A stretch of 64,000 bases of DNA from Nannocystaceae bacterium (GTDB taxonomy: Bacteria > Myxococcota_A > Polyangia > Nannocystales > Nannocystaceae): NCBI GenBank assembly GCA_019694555.1, contig JAIBBS010000018.1, positions 1 to 64,000 of the forward strand. Reading direction: 5' to 3'. Below are positions 53,460 through 63,400 of the stretch, piece by piece. The position numbers were made by a program, and so were the translations under genes. Each line of letters starts with the position of its first letter. The stretch's first letter is position 1. The notes below the pieces were generated by a model. That model made no database searches and was not told where the DNA came from. It saw only the letters and a list, made by a program, of their open reading frames with translations.

Positions 53460-54359
53460 TCACCGCCACATCGCAAAGAAGTTGAACCAGCAGTACGGCG
53501 CGCGCCGCAGGTAGAACTCCAGCCGCTCGGCATACCGCTGCGCCCAGGTCGCGGCTGCGCCGGCGCGGTCGCGGCGGGGCAGCTCGATGCGTTCGGCGAA
53601 GGGTTCGCAGTACAGCGAGTAGGCGTTGGGCGCGTGGTAGAGCGCGAACGTCAGGTACACCGGGCAGCGCAGCGCCGCCGCGAGGGCGTAGGGGCCGGTC
53701 GGCAGCTCGACGGTGCCGCCCAGCAGCGTCGCGGTGGTGGTGCCCTCGGACAGGCCGGTGCGATCGCCGAGGACGGCGACGAACTCGCCGCGCTCGATGC
53801 AGTCCTGCGCGCGCAGCACCCAGTGCGGCGAGGCCGGATCGATCTCGATCAGGCGCAGCTCGAAGTCCGGCGACAGCGCGCGCAGCATGGCGGTGATGCG
53901 TCTCGCGTTGGCGAAGTGTACCAGCGCGTGCACGACCACGTCGTGTTCGACGGCCATCTGCCGCATGGCCTCGAAGCTTCCCAGGTGCGCGCCGAGCAGG
54001 AGCGCGCCGCGACCGGTGGCGGCCTGGCGGCGCAGGTTGTCGTAGCCGTGTCGCTCGATGTGCAGCGGCGCGAGCTCACCGGCCGCGAACAGCAGGCGAT
54101 CGAACGCGCACTGGGCGAAGGTCGCGACGTGGCGGGCCACCTCGCGCAGGCCTGCGTCGGGCATGAGCCGGCGCAGGTATGCCAGCGAGTGGCGGCGCAC
54201 GCCGGGTGCGAACAACACGTAGTAGCTCGCGACCACGCGCAGGATCAGCGCCACGAAGCCGCGGCCGAAGCAGCGGTACGCCAGCACCAGCGCGCGGATG
54301 CCCACGGCGCTGCCGCGCTCCTGCTGCTGCAGCCAGGTGCGCTCGTCGCCGTCGCTCAC
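53460..54359 (-). CDS. LpxL/HtrB-like acyltransferase of the second polyene block
   Basis: The protein is 299 residues from GTG 54359 (GTGA overlap with the glycosyltransferase). The lipid A acyltransferase pattern is present: GRGALLLGAHLGSFEAMRQMA contains the catalytic H(X4)E motif (HLGSFE), followed by EFVAVLGDRTGLSEG (substrate loop) and LPTGPYALAAALRCPVY. The N-terminal helix AYRCFGRGFVALILR suggests membrane association. Aryl-polyene clusters code such acyltransferases, often fused or adjacent to a glycosyltransferase, to attach the polyene to a lipid-like carrier. It is the last gene of block B. Confidence 0.88.
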   Translation of the reverse strand: MSDGDERTWLQQQERGSAVGIRALVLAYRCFGRGFVALILRVVASYYVLFAPGVRRHSLAYLRRLMPDAGLREVARHVATFAQCAFDRLLFAAGELAPLHIERHGYDNLRRQAATGRGALLLGAHLGSFEAMRQMAVEHDVVVHALVHFANARRITAMLRALSPDFELRLIEIDPASPHWVLRAQDCIERGEFVAVLGDRTGLSEGTTTATLLGGTVELPTGPYALAAALRCPVYLTFALYHAPNAYSLYCEPFAERIELPRRDRAGAAATWAQRYAERLEFYLRRAPYCWFNFFAMWR

Positions 54360-55129
54360 CGGCCCTCGCCCAGCTCCGCCCGCGCGCGTCGACGCGTCAG
54401 CCAGCGCCACGGTCGCAGCAGCGTCAGCTCGAACACCCGCAGGTGGCACAGCCGCGTGTGCATCCAGCTGATGCGCAGGTTGTCGCGCAGCAGATCGAAG
54501 TGCGAGACGCCGCCTTCGGGGTAGCGCACGCGCGTCGGCACGTTGACCACTGGCGTGCCGGCCCAGGCCATGCGCACCGCGATCTCGATGTCGAAGTCCA
54601 TGCGATCCGCGGGCACGCGCACCGCGGTCGCGCGCGCCAGCGGGTACACGCGGAAGCCACACATCGGATCGGTGATCACGCCGCGCCCGACCTCGAGGTT
54701 GGTCCAGAACTGCGTGATGCGGCGGCCGACCAGACGCGATCGCGGCGCGCTCTGGTCGTAGATCGGTGCGCCCAACACCAGCGCCTCGGGTCGCGCACGC
54801 GCGGCCTGCAGCAGCGTCGGCGCGTCGTCGAGCGCGTGTTGGCCGTCGGCATCGACCTGCAGCGCGTGGGTGAAGCCCTCGGCGTGCGCGCGCGCGAGCC
54901 CGTCCTTCACCGCGGCGCCCTTGCCCCCGTTGCGGGCGCGCACGACCGCCAGCGCCGCGCCGCTGCGCTGCAACGCCGCGACCGCCTCGCGTCCCGGCGG
55001 CGCGCTGCCATCGTCGACGACGATCACGCGCTCGACGAACGGGGTCACGCCGGCGACCACGTCCGCGATCGTCGTGGGATTGTCGAAGGTCGGGATGACC
55101 GCGCAGACGCGGAAGGCGTCCGCGCTCAC
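54356..55129 (-). CDS. Family-2 (GT-A) glycosyltransferase
   Basis: The protein is 257 residues from GTG 55129 (GTGA overlap with the ACP stop). The GT2 signatures are VCAVIPTFDN, VIVVDDGS, ARNGGKGAAVKDGL, and ALQVDADGQH with the DAD metal-binding motif; the later MDFDIEIAVRMAWAG fits the acceptor-side helix. It should transfer a sugar or sugar phosphate from an NDP-activated donor to a lipid or prenol-like acceptor. In aryl-polyene clusters a GT2 sits next to an LpxL-type acyltransferase, as here, and is thought to build the headgroup that carries the polyene. Confidence 0.9.
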   Translation of the reverse strand: MSADAFRVCAVIPTFDNPTTIADVVAGVTPFVERVIVVDDGSAPPGREAVAALQRSGAALAVVRARNGGKGAAVKDGLARAHAEGFTHALQVDADGQHALDDAPTLLQAARARPEALVLGAPIYDQSAPRSRLVGRRITQFWTNLEVGRGVITDPMCGFRVYPLARATAVRVPADRMDFDIEIAVRMAWAGTPVVNVPTRVRYPEGGVSHFDLLRDNLRISWMHTRLCHLRVFELTLLRPWRWLTRRRARAELGEGR

Positions 55130-55422
55130 CGCCCGCTGCCCGTGCCCCGGCTCTCGGGCACGAGCGGCACGACCGTGCCCGGACTGCGCGCGGCGTCGAC
55201 CATCGCGACCACGTCGGCCACGGTCTTGAGCGCGCGCAGCTCCGGCTCCTCGACGCGGCGGTGGATGATCTCCTGCAGCTTCACCACCATGTCGAGCGCG
55301 TCGATGCTGTCGAGCTCGAGGTCCTCGTACAGTCGCGCGTCCATGGTGATGCGTTCGGGCGCGAGCTCGAACACCTCGGCCATCATGTTGCGCACGTCGA
55401 CGAAGGTCTTCGGCTCGCTCAC
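55126..55422 (-). CDS. Acyl carrier protein 1 of the polyene locus
   Basis: The protein is 98 residues from GTG 55422 (GTGA overlap with ACP 2). The phosphopantetheine site is Ser39 in DLELDSIDALDMV. Predicted helices I-IV are present and acidic as in type II ACPs, followed by a Pro/Gly/Ser-rich tail of about 20 residues. It should tether starter or extender units for the ketosynthases in both blocks. The transferase to modify it is coded at 23171-23533. Confidence 0.92.
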   Translation of the reverse strand: MSEPKTFVDVRNMMAEVFELAPERITMDARLYEDLELDSIDALDMVVKLQEIIHRRVEEPELRALKTVADVVAMVDAARSPGTVVPLVPESRGTGSGR

Positions 55423-55718
55423 GTCGTCTTGGTCCCCCGCTCGGCGGCGACGAACGCGGCGAGACTGCGGACGCTGCCGAAGATCTCGCGGTTGCGCTCG
55501 TCGTCACCCTTGGTCTTGACCCCGAAGCGGCGGTGCAGTGCCATCGCCAGCTCGAGCACGTCGATCGAATCGAGCCCGAGCCCACCTTCGCCCAGCAGGG
55601 GCGCGGTGGATTCGATCTCGGCCGGCGTGCGGTCCTCGAGCATCAGCGCCTCGACGATCAGCTCCTTGAGCTCGTGCTCCAGGACCAGGTCCGGCGACGC
55701 GGCGGCTGCGGCGGTCAC
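55419..55718 (-). CDS. Acyl carrier protein 2 of the polyene locus
   Basis: The protein is 99 residues. The attachment site is Ser51 in LGLDSIDVLELA. The N-terminal ~12 residues are Ala-rich and the core is acidic, with LVLEHELKELIVEALML as helix I. Two tandem, diverged ACPs are also typical of aryl-polyene clusters, where they are thought to serve different steps (starter loading and elongation). Confidence 0.92.
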   Translation of the reverse strand: MTAAAAASPDLVLEHELKELIVEALMLEDRTPAEIESTAPLLGEGGLGLDSIDVLELAMALHRRFGVKTKGDDERNREIFGSVRSLAAFVAAERGTKTT

Positions 55719-55857
55719 GACGGCTCGGGATACCAGAGGGTCCCTGCGCCCGACAAGCCGACGCGCGCGCCGGTTTGCCCTGCGTCACCACGGCCCCGGC
55801 GACGATGAATCCTCGATGGCGACGGCGTCGGGGAGCGCCGTTCGCGGGGCCCGGCGC

Positions 55858-56034
55858 TCAGGCGGCGGCGGTCCGCAGGCGGCCGCGCAGCGCCGCACGG
55901 AGGCGTCGCTGCAGGATCACCACGGGCACCAGCGCGAGCGCGACGAAGACCACGCCGACGACGGTCGCGAAGCCGATCCACGCGAGGATGCCGCCACGAC
56001 GGACCACGCTCATGCGCTCGCTCACGCGTGACAT
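55858..56034 (-). CDS. Tiny single-helix membrane protein
   Basis: This is a 58-residue frame from ATG 56034; ATG 56013 is an alternative. A basic N-terminus (SVVRRGG) precedes one hydrophobic helix (ILAWIGFATVVGVVFVALALVPVVIL) and an Arg-rich tail (QRRLRAALRGRLR). It is between the DUF membrane protein and the ACPs on the same strand. It may be an inner-membrane anchor for the multi-enzyme assembly. Small size keeps confidence modest. Confidence 0.5.
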   Translation of the reverse strand: MSRVSERMSVVRRGGILAWIGFATVVGVVFVALALVPVVILQRRLRAALRGRLRTAAA

Positions 56035-56110
56035 CCCCAGGCCCCGTCGGCACAGACGCGCGAGGCGCCGTGAAGTTGCAGCGGATCGAGCGACCCCGCC
56101 TACGAAAGCC

Positions 56111-56542
56111 TCAGCGCCGCAGCGCATCGAACAGGCCCGCGATCAACGCGAGCGCGCCCGCTGGCACCAGAATGATCGCCGGACTCGGGTCGCCGTCGAC
56201 GAACCAGATCCCGCCCAGCGCGAAGCCGCTCGGCACCGCCACGCTGCCGACCATCACCGCCATCGCGCTGCGACGCGACCATCGCGGCGCACCGCCGCTG
56301 CGCAGCGTGTTCGCGAGCACGGCGTTGAGCAGGCCCAGCAGCGCGCCGTGGGCATGCGCCAGCCGCCACATCGTGCGCCGCGTCTCCATGTCGGCGTCGC
56401 TGAACCACGCCACGCGAAAGCCCGCGAGGCTCTCGAGCAGCAGGCCCGCGCACGCGAAGACGAGCACCATCGACCAGCCCACGCGATGATGTCGTCGCGC
56501 CAGCACGGCGGCCTCGCCGGTGTCGTCGTCGTCGCTGCTCAT
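56111..56542 (-). CDS. Four-helix membrane protein of unknown family
   Basis: The protein is 143 residues from ATG 56542 (ATGA overlap with the acyltransferase). It has four hydrophobic helices (WSMVLVFACAGLLLESL; LAHAHGALLGLLNAVLA; MAVMVGSVAVPSGFALGGIW; AIILVPAGALALIAGL). The His in LAHAHGALL and the Gly-rich third helix give it the look of small DUF-type quinone or cytochrome-associated membrane proteins, but I cannot name the family. Tight overlap with the acyltransferase ties it to the polyene locus. Confidence 0.72.
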   Translation of the reverse strand: MSSDDDDTGEAAVLARRHHRVGWSMVLVFACAGLLLESLAGFRVAWFSDADMETRRTMWRLAHAHGALLGLLNAVLANTLRSGGAPRWSRRSAMAVMVGSVAVPSGFALGGIWFVDGDPSPAIILVPAGALALIAGLFDALRR

Positions 56543-57438
56543 GGCTGCGCGTTCGCTCCCGGCTGCGCGTTCGCTCCGGGCTGCGCCGCGGGTCCCGGCT
56601 GCGCGCTCGCTCCCGGCTGCGCCGCGGGCTCGCCCGGCACGCCCAGCGCCGCCGCGATGGCCTCGCGCACGCTCGCGCACAGCTGCCGCCCGTTGGCACC
56701 CTCGGTCGGCAGTCGCGTCGGCAGCACGCGCATGCGATAGCGGATCGTGCGATCGGCGACGTCGTACCAGGGCTGGTCCTTGCGCAGCATCGGCGGGTCG
56801 ACGTCGAGCACGCACGGCACCAGCGGCACGCCTGCGCGCACGGCCGCCTCGAACGCGCCGCGCTGGAACGCCAGCAAGCCGTGCCGGGGCGAGCGCGTGC
56901 CCTCGGGGAACACCAGCAGCGCACGATCGGCCTGCAGCGCGCCGATCATCCGCTCGAGCGCGATCGCACCGTCGGCCGGGGTCTTGCCGCGCGGCGCCGC
57001 GATGTGCCCACAGGTGCGCAGCAGTCGGCCGACCAACGGGCTGTCGATCCACGACTGCTTGGCGACGTAGGTGATCCGCGGCAACGCGGCCATCATGAAC
57101 ACCACGTCGAGCAGGCTGGGGTGGTTGGCGACGACCACGACCGCGCCGGGGCGCGTGAGCACCTCGGGCAGCGGCGGATAGTCGGGTCGCGCGACCCGCA
57201 GCGCCTGCATGAAGCGCAGGTAGCGACGCGACCAGCGGTGCAGCAGCGACTGCGCCGCGACCACGCGCGCCGCCTCGCCGCGCACGCGCAGCAGCTGCAG
57301 CGGCAGCAGCACGTAGGCCAGCACCGCGCCGAAGCCCCCGAACACCAGGTAGCACACGCCCACGAGCACGACCCGCAGCGCGCGGGGCATCGCGCTGGCA
57401 CCGGAACTCGCGTTCGTCTCGCCCGACATCGTGGTCAC
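56539..57438 (-). CDS. PlsC-type 1-acyl-glycerol-3-phosphate-like acyltransferase
   Basis: The protein is 299 residues from GTG 57438 (GTGA overlap with the ketosynthase stop); ATG 57429 is an alternative. An N-terminal membrane segment (VVLVGVCYLVFGGFGAVLAYVLLPLQLL) is followed by VVVANHPSLLDVVF (the HX4D catalytic motif), the acceptor loop FPEGTRSPRHG and RAGVPLVPCVLD. It fits the PlsC-type acyltransferase commonly found in aryl-polyene loci. The C-terminal ~28 residues are a repeat of QPGA units, which may be length-variable. It presumably acylates the glycolipid carrier. Confidence 0.88.
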   Translation of the reverse strand: MTTMSGETNASSGASAMPRALRVVLVGVCYLVFGGFGAVLAYVLLPLQLLRVRGEAARVVAAQSLLHRWSRRYLRFMQALRVARPDYPPLPEVLTRPGAVVVVANHPSLLDVVFMMAALPRITYVAKQSWIDSPLVGRLLRTCGHIAAPRGKTPADGAIALERMIGALQADRALLVFPEGTRSPRHGLLAFQRGAFEAAVRAGVPLVPCVLDVDPPMLRKDQPWYDVADRTIRYRMRVLPTRLPTEGANGRQLCASVREAIAAALGVPGEPAAQPGASAQPGPAAQPGANAQPGANAQP

Positions 57439-58658
57439 ACTCGCGCGAACACCAGCGAGGTGTTGATGCCACCGAAGGCGAAGTTGTTGTTCATCGCCAT
57501 CGCCAGCTCGGCGGGGCGCAGCGCGCCGCGGACGTAGTCGAGCGCGGCGCAGCGCGGGTCGACGACCTCGAGGTTGCGCGTGGGCGCGATGAAGCCGCCG
57601 CGCATCATCGCGAGCGTGAAGATGGTCTCGATCGCGCCGCAGCCACCGAGCGTGTGGCCGGTGTGGCCCTTGGTCGACGACACCGGCACGCGCTCGCCCA
57701 GCGCGGCGAGCATCGCGTGGCTCTCGGCGACATCGCCGACGTCGGTGCCGGTGGCGTGCGCGTTGACGTAGTCCAGCGCGCCCGCGTCGAGGCCCGCGTC
57801 GCGCAGCGCCGCGCGCATCGCCGCGGCCATGCCCTCGGGCGAGGGCGAGGTCAGGTGCGCGCCGTCGCAGGTGCTGCCGTAGCCGACGATCTCCGCCAGC
57901 GGCGTGGCGCCGCGTGCCCGCGCGCGCTCGAGCGACTCGAGCACCAGCGTGCCGGCGCCCTCGGCCACGACCATGCCGTCGCGATCGCGATCGAAGGGCC
58001 GCGGGCTGCGATCGGCCGCGTCGTTGAAGCGGGTCGAGGCCGCCATCATCAGATCGAACACGCCCGCGACCGTGACGTGCAGCTCCTCGGCGCCGCCGCA
58101 CAGCGCCAGCTCCTCGCGGCCGCTCGCGATCGCGACGTAGGCCTCGCCGATGGCCTGGCTCGCGCTCGTGCACGCGCTGCACACCGGCAAGACCCTGCCG
58201 GTCACACCGAACACCTGCGCGAGGTTGGCGGCGCAGGTATGGCTCATGAACTTGAGATAGGCCGACGACAGCAGCCCTTCGAAGCGCTCGTTGCGATACA
58301 GCTGGCGGTAGTACTCCTCGGCCGCGCCGGTCGAGCCGTCGGTCGAGCCATAGACCAGCAGCGTGCTCGCGTCGTGCAGCTCCGCGTCGGTCAGGCCCGC
58401 GTCCGCGATCGCCGAGGCGGTCGCCGCGATCGCCAGCCGCGCGACCTTGCCGGTCGCGCGCAGCTGCTTGCGCCCGAACTGCGGCAGCGGCGGATCGGCG
58501 ACCACGCCGCCCAGCGCGGTTCGCACGCCCCAGCGCGCCCACGCGTCGGTGTGCACGATGCCGTGCCGGTGCTCGCGCAGCGCCGCGGTGACCTCGTCGG
58601 GCGTGCAGCCGATCGGGCTCTGCAGTCCGATGCCGGTGATGACGACGCGGCGTGCCAT
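57435..58658 (-). CDS. Third 3-oxoacyl-ACP synthase (FabF/ApeR-like)
   Basis: The protein is 407 residues from ATG 58658. The active-site triad is Cys163 in CSACTSASQ, His301 in NAHATGTDVG and His335 in KGHTGHTLGGC. SSAYLKFMSHTCAANLA and [16 protein letters not shown] are shared with the ketosynthase at 14061-15290, so the two are paralogues in the two blocks. It is first in the reverse operon leading to the ACPs. Two such enzymes may act on different chain lengths or starters. A divergent 164-bp region separates it from the asparaginase gene. Confidence 0.92.
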   Translation of the reverse strand: MARRVVITGIGLQSPIGCTPDEVTAALREHRHGIVHTDAWARWGVRTALGGVVADPPLPQFGRKQLRATGKVARLAIAATASAIADAGLTDAELHDASTLLVYGSTDGSTGAAEEYYRQLYRNERFEGLLSSAYLKFMSHTCAANLAQVFGVTGRVLPVCSACTSASQAIGEAYVAIASGREELALCGGAEELHVTVAGVFDLMMAASTRFNDAADRSPRPFDRDRDGMVVAEGAGTLVLESLERARARGATPLAEIVGYGSTCDGAHLTSPSPEGMAAAMRAALRDAGLDAGALDYVNAHATGTDVGDVAESHAMLAALGERVPVSSTKGHTGHTLGGCGAIETIFTLAMMRGGFIAPTRNLEVVDPRCAALDYVRGALRPAELAMAMNNNFAFGGINTSLVFARV

Positions 58659-58822
58659 GGTGGTGCCCGAACGACGAGGGTGCCAGCGATGGTGCCCCGC
58701 CGCCGGCGTTTCCGCCACGCGCGCGGCTGTGATAGCGTCCGAGTCGACCGCCCGCCACCGCGCGCGGCGCGGCCGGCGAGTCCGCACACGGCGGGCCGTG
58801 ATCGCGGCGCGGTCGAGCCTGC

Positions 58823-59929
58823 ATGGCGAGCGCATCCACGACCGCACCCACGATCGCGTCCGCGGGCAGCGATCGTCCGCGGGTGTGCCTGCTGCACGTC
58901 GGCGGCACGATCGGCATGACCAAGACGCCCGACGGGCTGCGCCCGGTGCCGGGCGTGCTCGAGCGCTACCTCGCGGGCATGCCGGAGCTGACCGGCCCGG
59001 ACATGCCGCTGTTGTACGTCGAGCGTCTCGATCCGCTGCTCGACAGCGCCGACATGGACCCGCACGACTGGGTCCGCATCGCCCGCGCGATCATCGAGCG
59101 CGACCAGGAGTTCGACGGCTTCGTGGTGCTGCACGGCACCGACACCATGGTCTACACCGCGTCGGCGCTGAGCTTCCTGCTGTCGGGGTTGCGCAAGCCG
59201 GTGGTGCTGACGGGCTCGCAGCTCAGCCTCGAGCACGTGCGCAGCGACGGCCGCGAGCACATCATCACCTCGATCATCATCGCGGGTCGGCTGCGGATCC
59301 CCGAGGTCTGCATCTACTTCGCCTCGCGGCTGCTGCGGGGCAACCGCGCGCAGAAGATCCACAACAGCGACTTCGTCGCGTTCGGCAGCGGCAACCTGCC
59401 GCCGCTGGCGACCGTGGGTGTGGGCATCAGCGTCGACGAGCACCTGCTGCGCGCGCCGGGGCCGGGTCTGCCCGACCGCGTGGAGCTGGTGCGCGAGCCC
59501 CATGTCGCGGCGCTGCGCGTGTTCCCGGGCGTCGGTCGCGGGGTGTTCGAGAGCCTGCTGGCACCGCCGCTCGAGGGGCTCGTGCTCGAGACCTACGGCG
59601 CGGGTACGTTCCCCACGCGCGGTCGCGAGGGCGACGAGGACCTCATCGAGCCGCTGCGCGCCGCGACCTCGCGCACGCCGCCCGTGATCGTCGTCAACTG
59701 CTCGCAGTGCCACGGCGGCATCGTGCGTCAGGACGTGTACGCCGGCGGGCGACGCCTGACCGCCGCGGGGGTGATCTCGGGCCACGACATGACGCCCGAA
59801 GCCGCGCTGACCAAGCTCTACTGCCTGCTCGCGATGGGTCTGTCGCCCGACGAGGTCCGCCGCCGCATGGGCGAAGACCTCGCCGGCGAGCTCGATGCGC
59901 GCGCGGCCGAGCGAGAGGCGGGCACATGA
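58823..59929 (+). CDS. ansA: Type I (cytoplasmic) L-asparaginase
   Basis: The protein is 368 residues from ATG 58823. The two catalytic threonine motifs are LHVGGTIGMTKTPDG (first Thr) and VLHGTDTMVYTASALSF (second Thr, with the Asp-Thr pair). Further conserved segments are PVVLTGSQLS and SGHDMTPEAALTKL near the C-terminus. No signal peptide is visible, so it would be cytoplasmic, hydrolysing L-asparagine to aspartate and ammonia. It is coupled by ATGA to a lipoprotein redoxin and thence to a kinase, an uncommon set. Confidence 0.92.
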   Translation: MASASTTAPTIASAGSDRPRVCLLHVGGTIGMTKTPDGLRPVPGVLERYLAGMPELTGPDMPLLYVERLDPLLDSADMDPHDWVRIARAIIERDQEFDGFVVLHGTDTMVYTASALSFLLSGLRKPVVLTGSQLSLEHVRSDGREHIITSIIIAGRLRIPEVCIYFASRLLRGNRAQKIHNSDFVAFGSGNLPPLATVGVGISVDEHLLRAPGPGLPDRVELVREPHVAALRVFPGVGRGVFESLLAPPLEGLVLETYGAGTFPTRGREGDEDLIEPLRAATSRTPPVIVVNCSQCHGGIVRQDVYAGGRRLTAAGVISGHDMTPEAALTKLYCLLAMGLSPDEVRRRMGEDLAGELDARAAEREAGT

Positions 59930-60489
59930 CACGCGCGCTGTTGCTGCTGCCGCTGCTGGTGTGCGCGTGCGGTCGCGACGACGCGCCCGCGCCGGCGGCC
60001 GCGAGCAGCGTCGCGACCCCGGCGAGCAGCGCCAAGGTCGGCTACGACCTGCGCCGGCTGCGTCCGCGCGACGGCGAGACGCTCGCGGCCATGTACGACC
60101 GCATGGCCGCGCAGGCCCGCGCCGAGGGCAAGCAGGTCGCGGTGTTGTTCTCGGCCGACTGGTGCGAGCCCTGCCGCAAGCTCGAGCTCGAGCTCGGCAA
60201 CCAGCACCCCGCCGATGACATCGGCCACATCCGCATCTTCGAGCTCAAGGAAGAGGACTGGCAGGCGGCCACGCGGATGGACGAGTTCGCGGCCCTGCGC
60301 AAGCGTTGGTACGAGCCCACCGGATCGTATCCGGTCTTCATCGTGCTCGACGCCCACGGCGGCAAGCTCGAAGAGATGAAGGAAGCGATCGATCGACTCG
60401 GTGCCGCCGGGCTCGACCCGACCGTCGCGATGTGGTTCCGCGATCTGCGACCCTCGGGTGTGTCCGCGGCGCAGGGCACACCGTCGTGA
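59926..60489 (+). CDS. Thioredoxin-fold lipoprotein
   Basis: The protein is 187 residues from ATG 59926 (ATGA overlap). The signal peptide ends LLVCAC (lipobox). A short Ala/Ser/Pro linker leads to a thioredoxin-like domain with FSADWCEPCRKLELELG, carrying the CEPC redox pair, and YPVFIVLDAHGGKLEE, including the cis-Pro region (SYP). It should be a membrane-anchored periplasmic thiol oxidoreductase. It also overlaps the downstream kinase start (GTGA). Confidence 0.87.
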   Translation: MTRALLLLPLLVCACGRDDAPAPAAASSVATPASSAKVGYDLRRLRPRDGETLAAMYDRMAAQARAEGKQVAVLFSADWCEPCRKLELELGNQHPADDIGHIRIFELKEEDWQAATRMDEFAALRKRWYEPTGSYPVFIVLDAHGGKLEEMKEAIDRLGAAGLDPTVAMWFRDLRPSGVSAAQGTPS

Positions 60490-63400
60490 TCGATCCGAAC
60501 GCGACCACGCTGCCGCCGGAGCTGCCGCCGTCGCACGAGGAGTCGACCGACTCGTTGCTGCGCGAGGTCGCGGCCACACCGGCGGTGTCACCGGTGGCCG
60601 CCTACACGCTGCGGCCGGGCGTGGTGTTGGCCGGGCGCTACCGCATCGAGTCGTTGCTCGGGCGCGGGGGCATGGGCACGGTCTTCCGTGCGCTCGACAC
60701 CCGTCTGGGACGCCCGGTCGCGATCAAGGTGCACCACGGTCGTGCCAGCGCGCTCGAGCGACTGCGGCAGGAGGCGCGCGCGCTGGCGCAGCTGAGCCAT
60801 CCCAACGTCGTGACCGTGCTCGAGGTCGGCAGCGTCGATGGTTCGCCCTTCGTGGTGATGGAGTTCGTCGACGGCGCCAACGCCCGGCAGTGGCGCGACG
60901 CCGGAGAACGCAGCTGGCAGGAGATCGTCGCGCTGTATCGCGAGGCCGGCCTGGGCCTGGCCGCCGCGCATCGCGTGGGCCTGGTGCACCGTGACTTCAA
61001 GCCCGACAACGTGCTGGTCGGTCACGATGGTCGTCCGCGCGTCGCCGACTTCGGGCTCGCGAACCTCCGCGGGATCACCGTGGCCGACGACGCGCACGCG
61101 CCGACCGCCGGCGACGCGGCCACGCTCACGCACCATGGCGCGTTCGTGGGCACGCCCGCGTACGTCGCACCCGAGCAGATCCTCGACAGCCGCGTCGATG
61201 CGCGCGCCGATCAGTTCTCGTTTTGCGCCTCGCTGTTCGAGGCGATCTACGATGAGCTGCCGTTCCCCGCCCAGAACCCCCGGGCGATGATCGATCGCAT
61301 CCTGGTCGGCGATCTGGTGCGGCCGGTCTCGCCGACCCGCGCGCCGCGATGGCTCGCCGACGTGCTCGCGCGGGGACTGTCGCGTCGCCCCGACGAGCGC
61401 TTCGCGGACATGGACGCGTTGCTGGCGGCGCTCCGGGGGCCGCGACGGCGGCCGCGATGGCTGCTCGCCGCGGGAATGGCCGCGGTGACCGCAGCGATCG
61501 CCGCGGTCGCAGTACCCAGGGACGAACGCGATCCGCGTTGCGAAGAGGATCCGCTGGCTGCGCTCGACCCTGCGCGGCGCGACGTCACCGCGTGGGTCGA
61601 GGCCAGCGGCGATGCCGATCTGGCGCAGGGGTGGCAGCGGGCGTCGACCGCGATCGGCAGCCATGCCGAGCGCTGGCGCGAGGCCTTTGCGATCGCGTGC
61701 GAGTCGGCTGCGCCGCGGCGCAGCCCGGGTTTCGACGCGCAGCTGCGACGGCTCGACTGTCTCGACGGCGACCGCGTGCAGGTCGAGTCGTTGCTGGCCG
61801 AGCTGCGGCCCGGCGAGGGTGCGGCGCTGCTGGCGATGATCGACGAGGTCGTGAATCTGTCGGATCCGATGTCGTGCGTGACGGTCGACGACACCGCGGC
61901 GGGTACGGCTCCGACCGAGGAGCTGCGCGGCGAGGCCAAGGCCATCGAGGCCTCGATCGCAGTGGTGCAGGCTCGCATCGCCGCGGGTGCGCGCGCGGCC
62001 GCGCTGTCGCTGGCCGACGAGCTGGTCGCACGCGCCAACGCGTTGGGCGACGAAGGCCTGCTGGCGCAGGCGTTCCTGCTGCGCGGGCGCGCGCGGCTGG
62101 TCGGCGGTGTCCACGTCGACGGCGAAGCCGACGTGCTCGATGCCGTGCGCATCGCCGAACGCATCTCCCGCCCGCGCGTCGTGCTCGAGGGCTCGCTGCT
62201 GTTGGCGCTCGCGGCGATCAACGCCCGCGACGATCTGCGCACGGCCGAGCGTTGGCTCGAGACCGGCCGCGGTGCGGTACGGCGCTGGCCGCAGGATGCC
62301 GATGTCGCCGCGGCCATCATCGCGCACGAGGCCTTCGTCCGCGCTTCGCTCGGGGACCAGGCCGCGGCCGATCGTCTGATCGAAGAGGCCTCGCGCATGG
62401 TCGCCGCCGCGGATCTGGGCCCCGATGCGGAGGTGCTGCTCGAGGAGCAGCAAGCGCGGGTGTGGAGCTTTCGCAACGATCTGGGACGCGCACTCGAGCA
62501 CGCGCAGCGCGGCCTCGCGCTGGCCCGCGAGGCCTACGGTCCGGTGCACATCCGCGTCGGCACCATGCAGCTCTCCATCTGCGGCATCTACGACACCGCG
62601 GGCAACTACCTCGAGGCGCGCACGGCGTGTCGCGGCGCGGTCGAGACCCTGCGACGCACGACCGAGCCACGGGATCGCTACCTGCTGACCGCGACCAGCG
62701 CGTTGGCGTCGCTGGAGTCGATCGTGGGCAATCCCACCGCGGCGCTCGAGCTCTACGACGGGTTGCGCGAGGTGATGGCGCGCGAGACCACCGACCCGGC
62801 GTTCGAGCAGCACATCTCGTCCTCGCGCGGCCTGACCCTGCTCGACCTCGAGCGCTACGACGAGGCCTATGCCGAGCTCTCGCGCGCGCTGGCACTCAAC
62901 GCCCAGCTCGCGCCCGACCTCGGCAACGATGGTCGCGGCGAGCTGCTCAACCTCGCGCTGATCGAGCGCATCCGCGGTCGCGTGGACGAGGCCGCGGTGC
63001 TGCTGCAGCGCGCGCGCAAGCTGCAGGATGCGCTGGGCCGTGAGGACGCCAAGGGTGCGGACCTGCTGCTGGCCGAGGGCGAGCTCGCGATCCTGCAAGG
63101 TCGCCTCGACGAGGCCGAGGCGCGCCTGGTCGCCGCGGTGGCCGGCTACGAGACGCTGTACGCAGCCGACGATCCGGTCCAGGGCTGGCCGCAGCTGGCG
63201 CTGGGTCGCGTCGAGCTGCAGCGTCGTCGACCCGATCGCGCGTTGCCCCACCTCGAGCGCGCCGCCGCTGCGTTCGCGAGCGATCAGATCAGCGTCGGCG
63301 ATCGTGCCGAGGTCGGACGCTTGCACGCCGAGGCGTTGTGGCAGGGCGGCGATCGATCGCGCGCGCGCGCGGTGGCGCAGGCGGCCCTCGCGGAGCTCGA

